Assembly (NCBI GenBank): GCA_947489315.1
Contig: CANLCX010000004.1
Span: 1 to 64,000, forward strand
Reading direction: 5' to 3'
DNA from: an uncultured Sphingomonadaceae bacterium
GTDB lineage: Bacteria > Pseudomonadota > Alphaproteobacteria > Sphingomonadales > Sphingomonadaceae
Length of the DNA: 64,000 nt
Numbering within the stretch: position 1 is the stretch's first letter; each line of letters starts with the position of its first letter. The notes under the pieces were generated by a model. It had not been told where the DNA came from and searched no databases. It was given only the letters and a program-made list of their open reading frames with translations. Below, one piece after another: positions 25,313-35,583 of the stretch. The translations under genes were made by a program, and so were the position numbers.

Positions 25313-27868
25313 ATGACCGATCAGCGTTTTAACCCTTTATCGGCGGACAAACGCTGGCAAGCCCGTTGGTCCGAGAGCCGCGTTTTCGAAGCCGATGACA
25401 ATTCGCCCAAACCGCGCAGCTTTGTGTTGGAAATGTTTCCCTATCCCTCTGGCCGCATCCATATGGGCCATGTCCGTAATTACACGATGGGCGATGTGCT
25501 CGCCCGTTTTCGGCGGATGCAGGGCTTTGAAGTGCTCCACCCCATGGGCTGGGATGCTTTTGGTATGCCAGCGGAAAATGCGGCGATGGAAAAGAAGGTC
25601 CATCCTGGCGAATGGACCCGCGCCAATATTGCCGGGATGCGCGATCAAATAAAGCGTCTGGGCTTCGCGCTCGACTGGAGCCGCGAAATCGCAACCTGTG
25701 AGCCGGATTATTACGGTCAGGAACAGGCACTGTTCATCGACATGTTCGAAGGCGACCTGGTCTATCGCAAGGAATCGGCGGTCAACTGGGATCCGGTCGA
25801 CATGACTGTGCTCGCCAATGAGCAAGTGATAGACGGCAAGGGCTGGCGCTCGGGCGCTCCAATTGAAAAGCGCAAGCTCAGCCAATGGTTTTTGAAGATT
25901 ACTGATTTTGCCGATGAATTGCTCGATGGTCTGGATGATTTGAAAGGCTGGCCGGAAAAAGTCCGCACGATGCAGGAAAACTGGATCGGCAAATCACAGG
26001 GCCTACAATTTCTTTTCGCGCTCGCTGATAAGCAGCAAGATATTGAAACGATAGAAGTTTTCTCGACCCGCCCGGATACGATTTTCGGCGCGAGCTTTGT
26101 CGCTCTATCCGCCGATCATCCGCTTGCCCAGCAATTGGCGCAAGATAATGAAATGCTCGCTGCCTTTTGCGAAGAGTGCAAGAAGACCGGAACGACGGCG
26201 GCCGAACTCGAAACAATGGAGAAAAAGGGCTTTGATACGGGCCTGAAAGTGACCCATCCGCTCGACCCTTCCTGGGAATTGCCGGTGTTTGTCGCGAATT
26301 TCGTGTTGATGGATTATGGCACCGGTGCCGTGTTCGGTGTGCCGGCCCATGACCAGCGCGATCTTGATTTTGCGCGCAAATATGCGCTGCCCGTGACCCG
26401 GGTGGTCGCAGCGGAAGGCGAAGAAGACGCCCCGATTCACGACGAATCCTATACCGGTCCCGGCAAACTGGTGAATAGCCGCATGCTCGATGGCATGGAT
26501 ATTGAGACAGCCCAGAAAACCGTCATTGACCAAGCAGAATCGGAAGGTTGGGGCAAGGCCCAGACAACCTGGCGCCTGCGCGACTGGGGCGTATCGCGCC
26601 AGCGTTACTGGGGAACGCCCATCCCGATCATCCACTGTGATGATTGCGGCGCGGTTCCGGTTCCAAAAGATCAATTGCCGGTCACACTACCAGAAGATGT
26701 CAGCTTTGATATTCCCGGCAATCCGCTGGAGCGCCATGACAGCTGGAAAAATGTCGATTGCCCGAAATGTGGCAAGGCAGCGCGGCGGGAAACCGATACG
26801 CTGGATACATTCACCAATTCCAGCTGGTATTTCCTGCGCTTTGCTAGTCAGCCGAATGATAAACCATTTGACGCAGAGACCGTTAAAAAATGGATGCCGG
26901 TATCGCAATATATTGGCGGTATCGAACATGCGATCCTCCATCTGCTCTACGCGCGTTTCTGGACGCGGGCGCTCGAGTCGATCGGCAAGCTTGATTTTGT
27001 AGAACCGTTTGAAAGCCTTTTCACGCAGGGCATGGTGACGCACGAAACCTATTTCGAGACAGTTCAGTCAGAAGACACCGGCGCGGACAAAATTGTCTAT
27101 TACAGCCCGGATGAGGTCGACCACCGCGAAGGCGGCGTGTTCAAAACATCCGGCGGCGCACCGATTCAAATCGGTCGCATCGAAAAAATGTCGAAGTCGA
27201 AGAAAAACGTCGTCGACCCTGATCCGATTATTGAACAATATGGCGCAGACGCCGTCCGTTTCTTCATGCTGTCCGATAGTCCGCCCGAGCGCGACCTGCC
27301 TTGGTCAGAAGCGGGAATCGAAGGCAGCTGGCGCTTTGTGCAACGGCTCTGGCGTCTGTTTGTTTCGGTGGCGGACCAGCCCAATCCCGCTGGCGAAGAC
27401 AAAGCCGTCAAACGCAAGTTGCACCAGACCATTGCGGGCGTCGCGGAAGATATCGAAGCGCTGTCTTTCAACAAAGCGGTGGCGAAGATCTTTGAACTGA
27501 TCAATATGATCGAGAAAGCGGCGCCATCGGCTGATCGTCATGACGCCATTCGCACGCTCGCCCGGATAACAGCCCCAATGGTGCCGCATATCGCCGAAGA
27601 GGCATGGGCGCTGTTCGGGGAAAGCGATTTGGTCGCCAACGCGCCATGGCCGGATGTGGACGAAAGCCTGCTGGTCGAGGATGAGGTCACCATAGCGATT
27701 CAGGTCCGCGGCAAGCTGCGCGATACGATTACCGTGGCCAAGGGCAGCGACAAATCCGTCTTGGAGGAACTTGCACTTGGCTCCGAGAAAGTGCAGCGTA
27801 CCATTGATGGAGCGGACATAAAGAAGGTGATCGTCGTGCCCGACCGATTGGTGAACATCGTTATATGA
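25313..27868 (+). CDS. leuS: Leucyl-tRNA synthetase
   Basis: An 851-residue class I aminoacyl-tRNA synthetase that charges tRNA-Leu. The HIGH-type motif is H50-M-G-H53 in [15 protein letters not shown] and the KMSKS loop is at residues 625-629. The editing domain is present, with [15 protein letters not shown] and a [15 protein letters not shown] segment. The C-terminal anticodon-binding domain and a leucine-specific tail complete the protein. Length is normal for a bacterial LeuRS. The stop overlaps the lptE start by 4 bases (ATGA). Confidence 0.98.
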   Translation: MTDQRFNPLSADKRWQARWSESRVFEADDNSPKPRSFVLEMFPYPSGRIHMGHVRNYTMGDVLARFRRMQGFEVLHPMGWDAFGMPAENAAMEKKVHPGEWTRANIAGMRDQIKRLGFALDWSREIATCEPDYYGQEQALFIDMFEGDLVYRKESAVNWDPVDMTVLANEQVIDGKGWRSGAPIEKRKLSQWFLKITDFADELLDGLDDLKGWPEKVRTMQENWIGKSQGLQFLFALADKQQDIETIEVFSTRPDTIFGASFVALSADHPLAQQLAQDNEMLAAFCEECKKTGTTAAELETMEKKGFDTGLKVTHPLDPSWELPVFVANFVLMDYGTGAVFGVPAHDQRDLDFARKYALPVTRVVAAEGEEDAPIHDESYTGPGKLVNSRMLDGMDIETAQKTVIDQAESEGWGKAQTTWRLRDWGVSRQRYWGTPIPIIHCDDCGAVPVPKDQLPVTLPEDVSFDIPGNPLERHDSWKNVDCPKCGKAARRETDTLDTFTNSSWYFLRFASQPNDKPFDAETVKKWMPVSQYIGGIEHAILHLLYARFWTRALESIGKLDFVEPFESLFTQGMVTHETYFETVQSEDTGADKIVYYSPDEVDHREGGVFKTSGGAPIQIGRIEKMSKSKKNVVDPDPIIEQYGADAVRFFMLSDSPPERDLPWSEAGIEGSWRFVQRLWRLFVSVADQPNPAGEDKAVKRKLHQTIAGVAEDIEALSFNKAVAKIFELINMIEKAAPSADRHDAIRTLARITAPMVPHIAEEAWALFGESDLVANAPWPDVDESLLVEDEVTIAIQVRGKLRDTITVAKGSDKSVLEELALGSEKVQRTIDGADIKKVIVVPDRLVNIVI

Positions 27869-28380
27869 AACTGATGCGCAAAATCTCCGCACTTGTTGTC
27901 GCTAGTGCTCTTCTTGCTTCTTGCGGCCTGCAACCGCTATATTCCGGAGGCACCAACGGCGTAGTTGCGACTCAGTTGGGCAATGTCGCAGTCGAACCGA
28001 TTGAGGGCAAGGCAGGCTGGCTGATGCGCAATGCGCTGAATGACCAACTCTCCACATTTGAAGGCAGCGAAGCCAAATATCGCCTGATTATCGAGCTGGA
28101 TGATAAGATTGCCGGCTTTGGTGTGCGCAGCAATGACCGTATCACCCGCGAACGCCGGACCTTACGCGCACGCTATCAACTGGTGCGCCTGTCCGACAGC
28201 AAAGTTGTATTGGATGCCACCGCTGGCTCCGACGCTGGTATTGACGTGGTCTCTTCAGAATATGCCACTGTCGCGGCGGAAGAAACAGCGCTGGAAAACC
28301 TATCCACACGGGTCGCCGATCAGATTGTCAAAAGGCTCTCTCTCTTTGCCCGCGAGCAGGCGAGCGACAGCGGAAACTAG
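27865..28380 (+). CDS. lptE: LPS assembly lipoprotein LptE
   Basis: A 171-residue outer-membrane lipoprotein that plugs and assists the LptD translocon in placing lipopolysaccharide on the cell surface. The signal ends [11 protein letters not shown] with lipidated cysteine C20, and GLQPLY is typical of alphaproteobacterial LptE. The C-terminal half shows the alternating strand pattern and [21 protein letters not shown] helix expected for the family. It overlaps leuS by 4 bases and precedes holA, the usual arrangement. Confidence 0.92.
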   Translation: MKLMRKISALVVASALLASCGLQPLYSGGTNGVVATQLGNVAVEPIEGKAGWLMRNALNDQLSTFEGSEAKYRLIIELDDKIAGFGVRSNDRITRERRTLRARYQLVRLSDSKVVLDATAGSDAGIDVVSSEYATVAAEETALENLSTRVADQIVKRLSLFAREQASDSGN

Positions 28381-28404
28381 TGGTAGCGGCATGAGAATAA
28401 AGCC

Positions 28405-29433
28405 GTGAAAGTCAAAGACAATGAAATCGTCCGCCGCTTTCACGCGGCACCCGATGCCATTCGCCTTGCTATCCTATGCGGCCCTAATGCGACACGCTGT
28501 CAGGCTTTGGCCAATGAACTGGCAGCCCCGCTTGCAGCATCAGCAGAACGAGTCGACCTCACCATATCCGACCTAACCGAGAGCGCAGCCCGACTGAACG
28601 ACGAGGCCACATCGGCTTCCCTGTTCGGGGACAAAAGATTCATCATGGTTCGCCTCAATAGCGGCGAAGCGGTGCGCGCAACCGCGTCAATAGAGAATCT
28701 GCTGGAAAGCGAAACCAAGGGCGATCCGGTCTTCATCGTCGCAGCGGGCATGGCGGACAAGACCGCCTTGGCAAAAAAGATTGCCGCCGCTCCCGACGCA
28801 TTAATTGCCACCTGTTATGAGACTTCGCAAGGCGACGCAGTCGCGGCCATATCCGGCATGGCACGGGCAGAAGGCGTGCAGATGTCGCGCGATATGGCAG
28901 CCGCCATTGCTGCACTAACCAGCAATGATCTGGTTCTGGCCAGACTCGAAGTCGAAAAAATCGCGCTTTATCTGGATGCAACGCCGGATAGTCCGCAAGA
29001 GGCCGAGACAGAATTGCTAGCTTTGCTGGGCGCAGAAAATGACGAAGAAGATCTCGGACTATTGATCAACGCGGCAATCAGCGGCGATACTAAAAAGCTG
29101 TGTCAGGAACTAGCCGCGGTCAGCACCACTGGCTTTAGCGAAGTAGGATTGATCCGATTGATGCTCCGCCACCTGACAAAACTCGCAGAACTTCGCACAA
29201 AAGTTGATCAAGGCGCCGGAATCGGCAAACTGGTCAACCATCCCAGCGTATTTTGGAAGGATCGCGACAATTTTTCGCGGCAACTTAATATCTGGTCATC
29301 GCCCCATATCGAGCGGTTAATTGAGCGGATACTGGCACTGGAGATTGCTTTGAAAAGCAGCGGTCAGCCGAACCATGTGCTGGTTGAACAGGAATTATTG
29401 ACCATCGCCAGAAAAGCTGCCCGCCTGCGCTGA
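28405..29433 (+). CDS. holA: DNA polymerase III subunit delta
   Basis: A 342-residue clamp-loader subunit that opens the beta sliding clamp. It follows the HolA pattern: an N-terminal RecA-like domain (AILCGPNATRC), a middle domain and a C-terminal collar domain near LLINAAISGDTKK and FSEVGLIRLMLRHL. The clamp-binding region is the short hydrophobic segment SASLFGDKRFIMV near residues 71-83. It is the third gene after leuS and lptE, with 24 bases between lptE and its start. It ends 6 bases before the convergent DUF4402 gene. Confidence 0.94.
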   Translation: MKVKDNEIVRRFHAAPDAIRLAILCGPNATRCQALANELAAPLAASAERVDLTISDLTESAARLNDEATSASLFGDKRFIMVRLNSGEAVRATASIENLLESETKGDPVFIVAAGMADKTALAKKIAAAPDALIATCYETSQGDAVAAISGMARAEGVQMSRDMAAAIAALTSNDLVLARLEVEKIALYLDATPDSPQEAETELLALLGAENDEEDLGLLINAAISGDTKKLCQELAAVSTTGFSEVGLIRLMLRHLTKLAELRTKVDQGAGIGKLVNHPSVFWKDRDNFSRQLNIWSSPHIERLIERILALEIALKSSGQPNHVLVEQELLTIARKAARLR

Positions 29434-29439
29434 CGCTGC

Positions 29440-29991
29440 TTATTCGTAGTCGGCAGTAATCGCTATTCGGCCTCGAAACTGGCCACTGGCATTGCCGTTT
29501 ACGCGCAACCGGCCGCCAAAGGAAAAAGTCAGCCGTCCATCGCGGTCCAGCCGAGCCTGTGCGGGTAAATCCGTGTCGAGCTTAACCAGCTCTGCGGTTG
29601 ATCCATTGGGCGCGCTTAATGTGATCCGTTCCGGCAGCTGGACGCGGACCAATCGCCCGGGCGCGCCGGTCAAGCGGCCTTCGCCGTGGAGAGATAGGCC
29701 GCCCAGATCGGTGATGCCACCGCTGAACCGACGCTGTCCTGATTGCGGATCGAGATCCACCTCACCGCCGGCCCGATTGAGCAATGCCAGTCGGGAAAAA
29801 TCCAGATTAGCGGTGATTTCAATATTCAGCGGCGTCTCGGTCTGTGCCGATGCACTGCCAGACGATGTAACGACCGGTTCAGAAGCACAAAGACGGCACT
29901 GTGCCACCGCGCTTTCCGGTTGAATGACCGTCCAGCACAGCAACAAGCCAAGCAGGGCCAGAGAAACCGGCCGGTATTTTACGCATATCAT
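29440..29991 (-). CDS. DUF4402 exported protein, orphan copy
   Basis: A 183-residue protein with a signal peptide (residues 1 to about 30, ending SAVAQ) and a DUF4402 domain, a beta-sandwich resembling pilin subunits. It has a CRLC pair just after the signal and a C-terminal strand FRGRIAITADYE. In many alphaproteobacteria DUF4402 genes sit beside a PapD-like chaperone and an usher, but here none is adjacent. Such a locus does exist at 55.2-59.6 kb, so this could be a second subunit served by those proteins. I use the ATG at 29991; an upstream in-frame start would add 20 residues before the signal. Confidence 0.78.
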   Translation of the reverse strand: MICVKYRPVSLALLGLLLCWTVIQPESAVAQCRLCASEPVVTSSGSASAQTETPLNIEITANLDFSRLALLNRAGGEVDLDPQSGQRRFSGGITDLGGLSLHGEGRLTGAPGRLVRVQLPERITLSAPNGSTAELVKLDTDLPAQARLDRDGRLTFSFGGRLRVNGNASGQFRGRIAITADYE

Positions 29992-30176
29992 CACCACGGC
30001 TCTATCTTGCAGCAAAGCTCTGAAAAAATGGTTAATATTTTGTGATAGCATCTAGGAACAGCGCAGATATCCGGCTTTCCTACATGGGCACCACTATGAT
30101 ATTATGGGTTCGGCTCTTTCTCAATTTGGAATATCCTCTACAGGCGCTTATTTTGGCCGAAAATGTCAAACGTTCC

Positions 30177-30312
30177 GGCGCTATAGGCTGTGATTTGTGT
30201 GAACTTTGGATTGGATTAGTGGTTCCTTGGTGTGGGCATAAGAGTTTTGACTCGTCAGCGGCGGGCTGTTGTAATGCCTCAAAAGGACAGTATGCAGGTT
30301 GTCAACTTCGCC
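30177..30312 (+). repeat. Leader-associated repeat, copy A (upstream of msrB)
   Basis: This 136-nt sequence reappears at 36192-36336 on the minus strand. Conserved blocks are TGTGATTTGTGTGAACTTTG, GGTTCCTTGG, CTCGTCAGCG and, at the end, CAGGTTGTCAACTTCGC. It ends 45 bases before the msrB ATG in the sense orientation. Parts are open in the msrB frame, but differences between copies are mostly non-silent, so coding is doubtful. I recognise no RNA family or insertion element. Confidence 0.75.
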
Positions 30313-30357
30313 GAAGCATGGCTTGACGCCAGCCCCTTTTCTCCCCATTTTAAAGTC

Positions 30358-30756
30358 ATGGAAAAAATTACGCTCAGCGCGGATGAATGGCGCGAAAAAC
30401 TCTCTCCCGAACAATATCATGTCCTGCGCGAGGCCGGAACCGAACGCGCCTTTACCGGCGAGCTCAATGCCGAAAAACGCGATGGCGCGTTTTTTTGCGC
30501 GGGATGCGGCACCAAATTATTCGATGCGACAAAGAAATTTGACAGCGGTTGCGGCTGGCCAAGCTTTACCGAACCATCTGAGGCAGAAGCGGTAACCGAA
30601 ATCGAAGATTTGAGCCACGGTATGCGCCGGGTTGAAGTGCGCTGTACCGGCTGTGACGGTCATTTGGGCCATGTTTTCCCAGACGGCCCAGCCGCAAATG
30701 GTCTGCGCTATTGCATGAACAGCGCCGCGATGGAATTCGAACCAAAAGAGGCCTGA
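30358..30756 (+). CDS. msrB: Peptide-methionine (R)-S-oxide reductase
   Basis: A 132-residue enzyme that repairs oxidised methionine (R-sulfoxide) in proteins with thioredoxin. Zinc is bound by C47/C50 (CAGC) and C96/C99 (CTGC); the catalytic cysteine is C119 in RYCMNSAAMEF. SGCGWPSF and GHLGHVFPDG complete the family signature. I start at the ATG at 30358, where MsrB homology begins. An in-frame GTG/ATG series upstream runs through the repeat at 30177-30312 and could add up to 42 residues. No msrA is adjacent. Confidence 0.94.
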   Translation: MEKITLSADEWREKLSPEQYHVLREAGTERAFTGELNAEKRDGAFFCAGCGTKLFDATKKFDSGCGWPSFTEPSEAEAVTEIEDLSHGMRRVEVRCTGCDGHLGHVFPDGPAANGLRYCMNSAAMEFEPKEA

Positions 30757-30868
30757 TAAGCCTTCGACAAGCTTTGCGCAGATTTTACTGTCCTGCATCG
30801 TTCAGCATGCAGTAAGACGACAACACGCTAAAAACGCATATAGTTAAGCGTATAGTGAATGGGATGAT

Positions 30869-32989
30869 ATGGCGCGGGGCAAAAAACGCAGCAAACAACC
30901 GGGACCGGTTCGCAAATGGTTTTTCCGGATAGTCAAAGCCGGTTTGGTCGTTGGACTGCTCGGCTTTATCGCGCTTGTTGTCGCAGTTACAGTTATCCGG
31001 TCGTCTTTACCGGGATATGAAGATCTAAAATCTTCCCCCAATGGCCAGATGATCCGTGTGCTTGACGTCAGCGGACGCGAGCTTTTTTCCATGGGACCGA
31101 GCTATGGCCAATGGCTGGAATATGAAGATATTCCCCAAGTGATGATTGACGCCATGGTGGCCGTTGAAGACCGGCGCTATGAGAGCCATTTGGGTGTCGA
31201 CCCGATCGGGATTGCGCGCTCCATCAAAGTGCGAATGGAACGCGGGCGCTGGGCGCAAGGCGGCTCGACCATTACCCAGCAGTTAGCCCGCAATATCTTC
31301 CTCAACAACAGCCGGACCTTTGGCCGTAAAGGCCGCGAGATCATGCTGGCGCTGGCCATCGAACGCAAATTTTCCAAAGAACAGATTTTGGAACTTTATC
31401 TCAACAAGGTTTATTATGGCGGCGGCGCTTACGGAATTGACGCAGCGTCTCGCCGGTTTTTTGCCCATAGCGCGACCGAACTGAGTCTAGCGGAGGCAGC
31501 GATCATCGCCGGATTGGTCAAGGCACCATCACGCTATTCCCCAACGGCCGATGCGCAAGCCGCAATCGACCGCGCAACCGTTGTGCTGCGGGTCATGCAA
31601 GATGCCGGCGCGATAACCGCAGCCCAAGCAGCCGAAACCAAGCCAACAGCGGTCGAGATGGCACCCGAACCAAGGCAAAATAGCGTGCGCTATTTCACTG
31701 ATTGGGCCTTGCCGCAACTGGACCTCCTGATTGACGAGACGGTGGAACCCATTGAAGTGTGGACCACATTGGATCTGGGTATGCAGAGGGCCGCGACCAG
31801 TGCCATCCAAACCGGTGTTCCCGGGGGCGTACAGGGCGCACTAGTCGCGATAGATCGCGACGGAGCCGTGCGGGCAATGGTCGGTGGCACCGATTATGTC
31901 ACCTCCAATTATAACCGCGCAACCCAGGCCGTGCGGCAACCCGGATCCGCGTGGAAAATATTCGTCTATATGGCGGCGCTCGAAGCTGGTTACTCACCCA
32001 ATGACATCGTGACGGACCAACCTATCCAGATAGGCGACTGGCAACCGCGCAATAGTGGGGGCAATTATGCTGGTGATATTAGCCTGCGCAGCGCCTTCGC
32101 TTATTCCAAGAATACCGTCGCTGCTGCCATTGGCAATGACATCGGCACATCAACGGTAGCCAATATGGCCCGACGGTTTGGTATCAGCACCCCGATTGAC
32201 GTCTATCCTTCAATGGTGCTCGGCACATCTGATGTGCGGTTGCTCGAAATGACCCGGGCATTTGCGTCCGTCAATGCCAAAGGCATCGCGATTACGCCCT
32301 ATGCGATCACCAAAGTGACCACCATCAAAGGCGATGTCCTTTACAAGAGCAAATTTGACGGCAGCCGCGTTCTGGTCGATCCATGGGTGGCCGCCGGTAT
32401 TACCGACCTCATGCAGACGGCCGTTAATACCGGTACCGGCAGAGCAGCACAAATTGGCCGTCCGGTGGCAGGTAAGACGGGAACAACTAGCAGCAACAAG
32501 GACGGATGGTTTCTAGGCTTTTCGAGCGGCCTGACGACCGGCGTTTGGATGGGCCGCGATGATGCCAAAGCCGTGCGTGGTCTACAAGGCGGGCGAGCGC
32601 CAGCCGCTGCCTTTGCTGCCTTTATGAAGGTTGCTGTCGCGAAACGGAAAGTCGAGAAATTTGAAACCGACCTGGTCTTGCCTGACTGGCAGCTGGAGCC
32701 AGATGACCAAGAATTATACGGCGCACCGGAAGACGGGATCTATGTCGACGAAAATGGCATGCCGATCGAATCCGGTGAGGGACTGGAATATGATCTGGAA
32801 GGCGGTCAAGCCGAAGACGGTCCGCCGCAACTGGATCAGGGGTGGATTGATTCCGTGTTGGGCAGAGGCGAAGAAGATGCGCCGAAGAAACCGGCGCAAA
32901 ATCAGAATATACCGCCCGCAGATGAACCGTCCGAACCGGCAAGGCCGAATGCGCCTGTGTCTATTTTGCCAAAACCAGCAGAAGAATAG
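30869..32989 (+). CDS. Class A penicillin-binding protein (PBP1a-type)
   Basis: A 706-residue bifunctional peptidoglycan synthase anchored by an N-terminal helix (residues 23-45). The glycosyltransferase domain has EDRRYESHLGVD, GGSTITQQLARN, KGREIMLALAIER and LYLNKVYYGGGAYG. The transpeptidase domain has the active-site S360-A-W-K363, S413-K-N415 and K536-T-G538. The acidic, proline-rich tail after residue 590 is not catalytic. It belongs to the PBP1A family in COG terms, but lacks an OB/ODD domain between the catalytic domains. GGGATGATATGG surrounds the start. Confidence 0.95.
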   Translation: MARGKKRSKQPGPVRKWFFRIVKAGLVVGLLGFIALVVAVTVIRSSLPGYEDLKSSPNGQMIRVLDVSGRELFSMGPSYGQWLEYEDIPQVMIDAMVAVEDRRYESHLGVDPIGIARSIKVRMERGRWAQGGSTITQQLARNIFLNNSRTFGRKGREIMLALAIERKFSKEQILELYLNKVYYGGGAYGIDAASRRFFAHSATELSLAEAAIIAGLVKAPSRYSPTADAQAAIDRATVVLRVMQDAGAITAAQAAETKPTAVEMAPEPRQNSVRYFTDWALPQLDLLIDETVEPIEVWTTLDLGMQRAATSAIQTGVPGGVQGALVAIDRDGAVRAMVGGTDYVTSNYNRATQAVRQPGSAWKIFVYMAALEAGYSPNDIVTDQPIQIGDWQPRNSGGNYAGDISLRSAFAYSKNTVAAAIGNDIGTSTVANMARRFGISTPIDVYPSMVLGTSDVRLLEMTRAFASVNAKGIAITPYAITKVTTIKGDVLYKSKFDGSRVLVDPWVAAGITDLMQTAVNTGTGRAAQIGRPVAGKTGTTSSNKDGWFLGFSSGLTTGVWMGRDDAKAVRGLQGGRAPAAAFAAFMKVAVAKRKVEKFETDLVLPDWQLEPDDQELYGAPEDGIYVDENGMPIESGEGLEYDLEGGQAEDGPPQLDQGWIDSVLGRGEEDAPKKPAQNQNIPPADEPSEPARPNAPVSILPKPAEE

Positions 32990-33012
32990 ATAACCAACCT
33001 ACTCGCGGCTGC

Positions 33013-33762
33013 TTATGCTTCGCGGGCCGGTGCGCCAATGAGGTGCAGGGCAGATCCATGCTTTTTGAGCCAGTGATCGGCGTCGCGTCGTTCACCCTCG
33101 AATATGGCATCCAGCAAAGCGTAGAACGATGGGCTGTGGTTCATATGACGCAAATGAGCAACTTCATGCGCGACCACAGAACGGCGTACCATCGGCGGGG
33201 CCATAACCAGCCGCCAGTTTAATCGTATCGCTTTGCGCCCGGAACAGCTGCCCCAGCGGCGACGGGCATCACCCACGGATAGCGTTGGTAGTTCTGTGTC
33301 AGCCCGCTCGCAATAATAAGCTAGATCATCGCTATAAATGGTCCGTGCTTGGTCTTTCATCCAGTCTAATACACGGGCTTCAACGCGTTCTTCCGGGCCG
33401 CCAACTTGGATTTCATCGTCTTTTTTCAATGGCTTTCGACTGAATTCACTGGACCAGCGAACGAAATGGCTTTGGCCAGCAAACGCCAATTCGGTACCGT
33501 TGATGATCGGAACCGGCGGCAGCGCATCGGCAAAGTGGGCTGCGAGCCAATCGGATTTAGACTGGGCAAAACGCAGCGCCTGTGCGGTATCGGCATAGCG
33601 AGGCATGGTCAGCCGAACCTCGCCTTTCACTGTATCAGCCGAGACAGCGATCGAACGCGACTGCACCAATTTACGAACGCGCAAGGGATAGAAACGCCCC
33701 TCGAGCTCGATTTCTAATTCGTCCTGTTCCACCGGAACGGATCGCGAGTTAGAGCGGCTCAT
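33013..33762 (-). CDS. YgjP-like M48-type metallopeptidase (DUF45)
   Basis: A 249-residue protein of the YgjP/SprT-like DUF45 family. The zinc motif HEVAH is at residues 199-203 with a further H at 209 in HMNHSPSFY. RRRWGSCS upstream is the other family hallmark. I start at the ATG at 33762, which overlaps the end of the upstream YcgN-like gene by 14 bases; a longer frame to 33855 would overlap more and adds unconserved sequence. It is the third gene of an SCO-YcgN-YgjP run on the minus strand. The substrate is unknown. Confidence 0.88.
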   Translation of the reverse strand: MSRSNSRSVPVEQDELEIELEGRFYPLRVRKLVQSRSIAVSADTVKGEVRLTMPRYADTAQALRFAQSKSDWLAAHFADALPPVPIINGTELAFAGQSHFVRWSSEFSRKPLKKDDEIQVGGPEERVEARVLDWMKDQARTIYSDDLAYYCERADTELPTLSVGDARRRWGSCSGRKAIRLNWRLVMAPPMVRRSVVAHEVAHLRHMNHSPSFYALLDAIFEGERRDADHWLKKHGSALHLIGAPAREA

Positions 33763-34195
33763 CGAGAATATGCTGTTCAATCGGCCCAGCTTCCACCTCC
33801 GTAATAACCTTTCCGCGAATGGAATTTCCCGTGTTGTGAATGGTCTCACGATCACCAGAAATCAGATAATGCCATTCTGGGAGCGGCAGGTCCCGTGCCC
33901 GCATCTTATATGCACAGCTGTCAGGTAACCAGGTGAAAGTTTCGAGCTTACCGCGGGTCAATCGCACACAATCCGGTACATAATAGCGGCGGCGGCGATA
34001 GTCGCTGCACTGGGCAGTTTGCGTATCCAGCAACTTGCAAGCAATATTGGTCATATAAATCTGACCATCATCCTCATCTTCGGCTTTGAGCAAACAGCAT
34101 TTTCCACATCCATCGCACAAGGCCTCCCATTGTCCGCGGTCCAGCTTATCAAGCGGCTGTTCCCAAAAAGGAGGAGAATCGGCTATCGTGTCCAC
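33749..34195 (-). CDS. YcgN family cysteine cluster protein (UPF0260)
   Basis: A 148-residue cytoplasmic protein with the YkgJ/YcgN cysteine cluster: CDGCGKCC at residues 28-35, then CKLLDTQTAQCSDYRRR and PDCVRL, and a single later cysteine in LPDSCAYK. The cysteines probably bind a metal, perhaps iron-sulfur or zinc. FWEQPLDKLDRGQWEALC is the conserved N-terminus. It overlaps the upstream SCO gene by 13 bases and the downstream YgjP-like gene by 14, so the three are co-transcribed. Function not known. Confidence 0.92.
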   Translation of the reverse strand: MDTIADSPPFWEQPLDKLDRGQWEALCDGCGKCCLLKAEDEDDGQIYMTNIACKLLDTQTAQCSDYRRRRYYVPDCVRLTRGKLETFTWLPDSCAYKMRARDLPLPEWHYLISGDRETIHNTGNSIRGKVITEVEAGPIEQHILDEPL

Positions 34196-34788
34196 CGCTT
34201 GATTTCATCCGCCACCTGTTGCGGTGTACCATCAAAGGGAAGGAGGGCAATCGGCTCACCATCCGGTCCGAACAAATAACCTTGCCGGCTGTGGTCCACT
34301 AGATATTCGCTAAAACCTGGGCTTTCGCGTTTATTATAAATGATCAGATATTTCTTCGCGACCGCTGCAATTTCATCAACGCTTCCGGTTAGTCCGATCA
34401 ACCGTGGGTGGAAATTATCGGTATATTGCTTGAGCTGTTCCGGCCGATCGCGCTCCGGATCAATGGAAATGAATATCGGCTGGATCTTCTCCGCTAGCGC
34501 CGGATCTTCCTTTTCCGCGAGCGTAAGCCCATTCATCAAATTCGCGAGATCTATCGGACAAACATCAGGGCAGTAGGTAAAACCAAAATAGATGATCCGA
34601 TATTTACCAGCAAAATCCGTGTCAGAGCTTTTCCCACCATCCTGATTGGTCAGCGTAAAACTGCCGCCAATTTTTGCGCCAGCAAGCGGCGCTTCTTCTT
34701 CGACATTATCTGAAGAAGCCGGGTTGCAGGCCGGCAACAGCGCCATTACAAGAACCGCAGAGATAGCGGATAGGAATTTGTTCATCAT
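34183..34788 (-). CDS. SCO1/SenC family copper-binding lipoprotein
   Basis: A 201-residue thioredoxin-fold lipoprotein anchored in the periplasm. The lipobox is LPAC with C21. The copper-binding CPDVC gives C73 and C77, and the conserved histidine is in LVDHSRQGYL. SCO proteins deliver copper to the CuA centre of cytochrome c oxidase, or act as thiol oxidoreductases. No oxidase genes are nearby. The start is at one of two adjacent ATG codons; an in-frame ATG at 34800 is four residues longer. It heads the SCO-YcgN-YgjP operon. Confidence 0.92.
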   Translation of the reverse strand: MMNKFLSAISAVLVMALLPACNPASSDNVEEEAPLAGAKIGGSFTLTNQDGGKSSDTDFAGKYRIIYFGFTYCPDVCPIDLANLMNGLTLAEKEDPALAEKIQPIFISIDPERDRPEQLKQYTDNFHPRLIGLTGSVDEIAAVAKKYLIIYNKRESPGFSEYLVDHSRQGYLFGPDGEPIALLPFDGTPQQVADEIKRWTR

Positions 34789-34890
34789 GCGGCCAGACAT
34801 GGTCTGCTAGGGGATAATATTCAACCGATAATTGACGGAATCTATTGGCAGATGACAATTGGGCCGTCAAATCTGGATAGGGCAATATTT

Positions 34891-35559
34891 ATGTTTTGGG
34901 GTAGCAGTAAAATTTCACGGTCGAATGATCCACATAAAGGGAAAAGCAGCATTGGGCGTTTTTTCCTTAGCCTCATGGTCGTGTGTTCTCTGGCGCTTCC
35001 TGCTGTGGCTACAGCCCAATTTTCCAGCAGCTATAATTTCCTGAAAGCGGTGAAAGACCGTGACGGGACCGAAGCCACCAAATTTTTGAATCAACCAGGT
35101 ACTGTGATCGTCAACACCCGGGATATTTCAACTGGCGAGACAGCCTTGCACATCGTGGTCGCCCGCCGTGATGCCACCTGGACCGGCTTTTTGTTGCAAA
35201 AGGGTGCCAACCCTAATCTCCGCGACAAGCAGGGCAACACGCCGCTGATGCTCGCGACGCAATTGCGTTTCGTGGAAGGGGCCAGAGTGTTGCTCGCGAA
35301 AAAAGCGGATGTTAATCAGACCAATAATCAGGGTGAGACAGCCTTGATCCGCGCCGTGCAACTGCGCGATTCGGAAATGACACGGCTGCTATTGAAAAGC
35401 GGTGCAGACCCCGACCGCCCCGACACGTTGGCAGGGCTTTCCGCTCGCGATTATGCCACACGAGATCGGCGCGCTGCTGCGATATTGAACGAAATTGAAA
35501 AAGCAGATGCGGAAAAAAAACCGAAAGCCGAAGGTAAGTTTTTTGGACCAGAAGGTTAA
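34891..35559 (+). CDS. Exported ankyrin-repeat protein
   Basis: A 222-residue protein with an N-terminal signal segment (SIGRFFLSLMVVCSLALPAV, about residues 21-40, preceded by a charged stretch) and at least three ankyrin repeats between about residues 65 and 200: TGETALHIVVARRD, QGNTPLMLATQLR and QGETALIRAVQLR. A lysine-rich tail follows. Ankyrin repeats mediate protein binding; no partner is evident. I use the ATG at 34891; an in-frame start at 34852 would add 13 residues. It is divergent from the SCO gene. Confidence 0.85.
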   Translation: MFWGSSKISRSNDPHKGKSSIGRFFLSLMVVCSLALPAVATAQFSSSYNFLKAVKDRDGTEATKFLNQPGTVIVNTRDISTGETALHIVVARRDATWTGFLLQKGANPNLRDKQGNTPLMLATQLRFVEGARVLLAKKADVNQTNNQGETALIRAVQLRDSEMTRLLLKSGADPDRPDTLAGLSARDYATRDRRAAAILNEIEKADAEKKPKAEGKFFGPEG

Positions 35560-35583
35560 GTCACCCATCCAACATATTTTCGT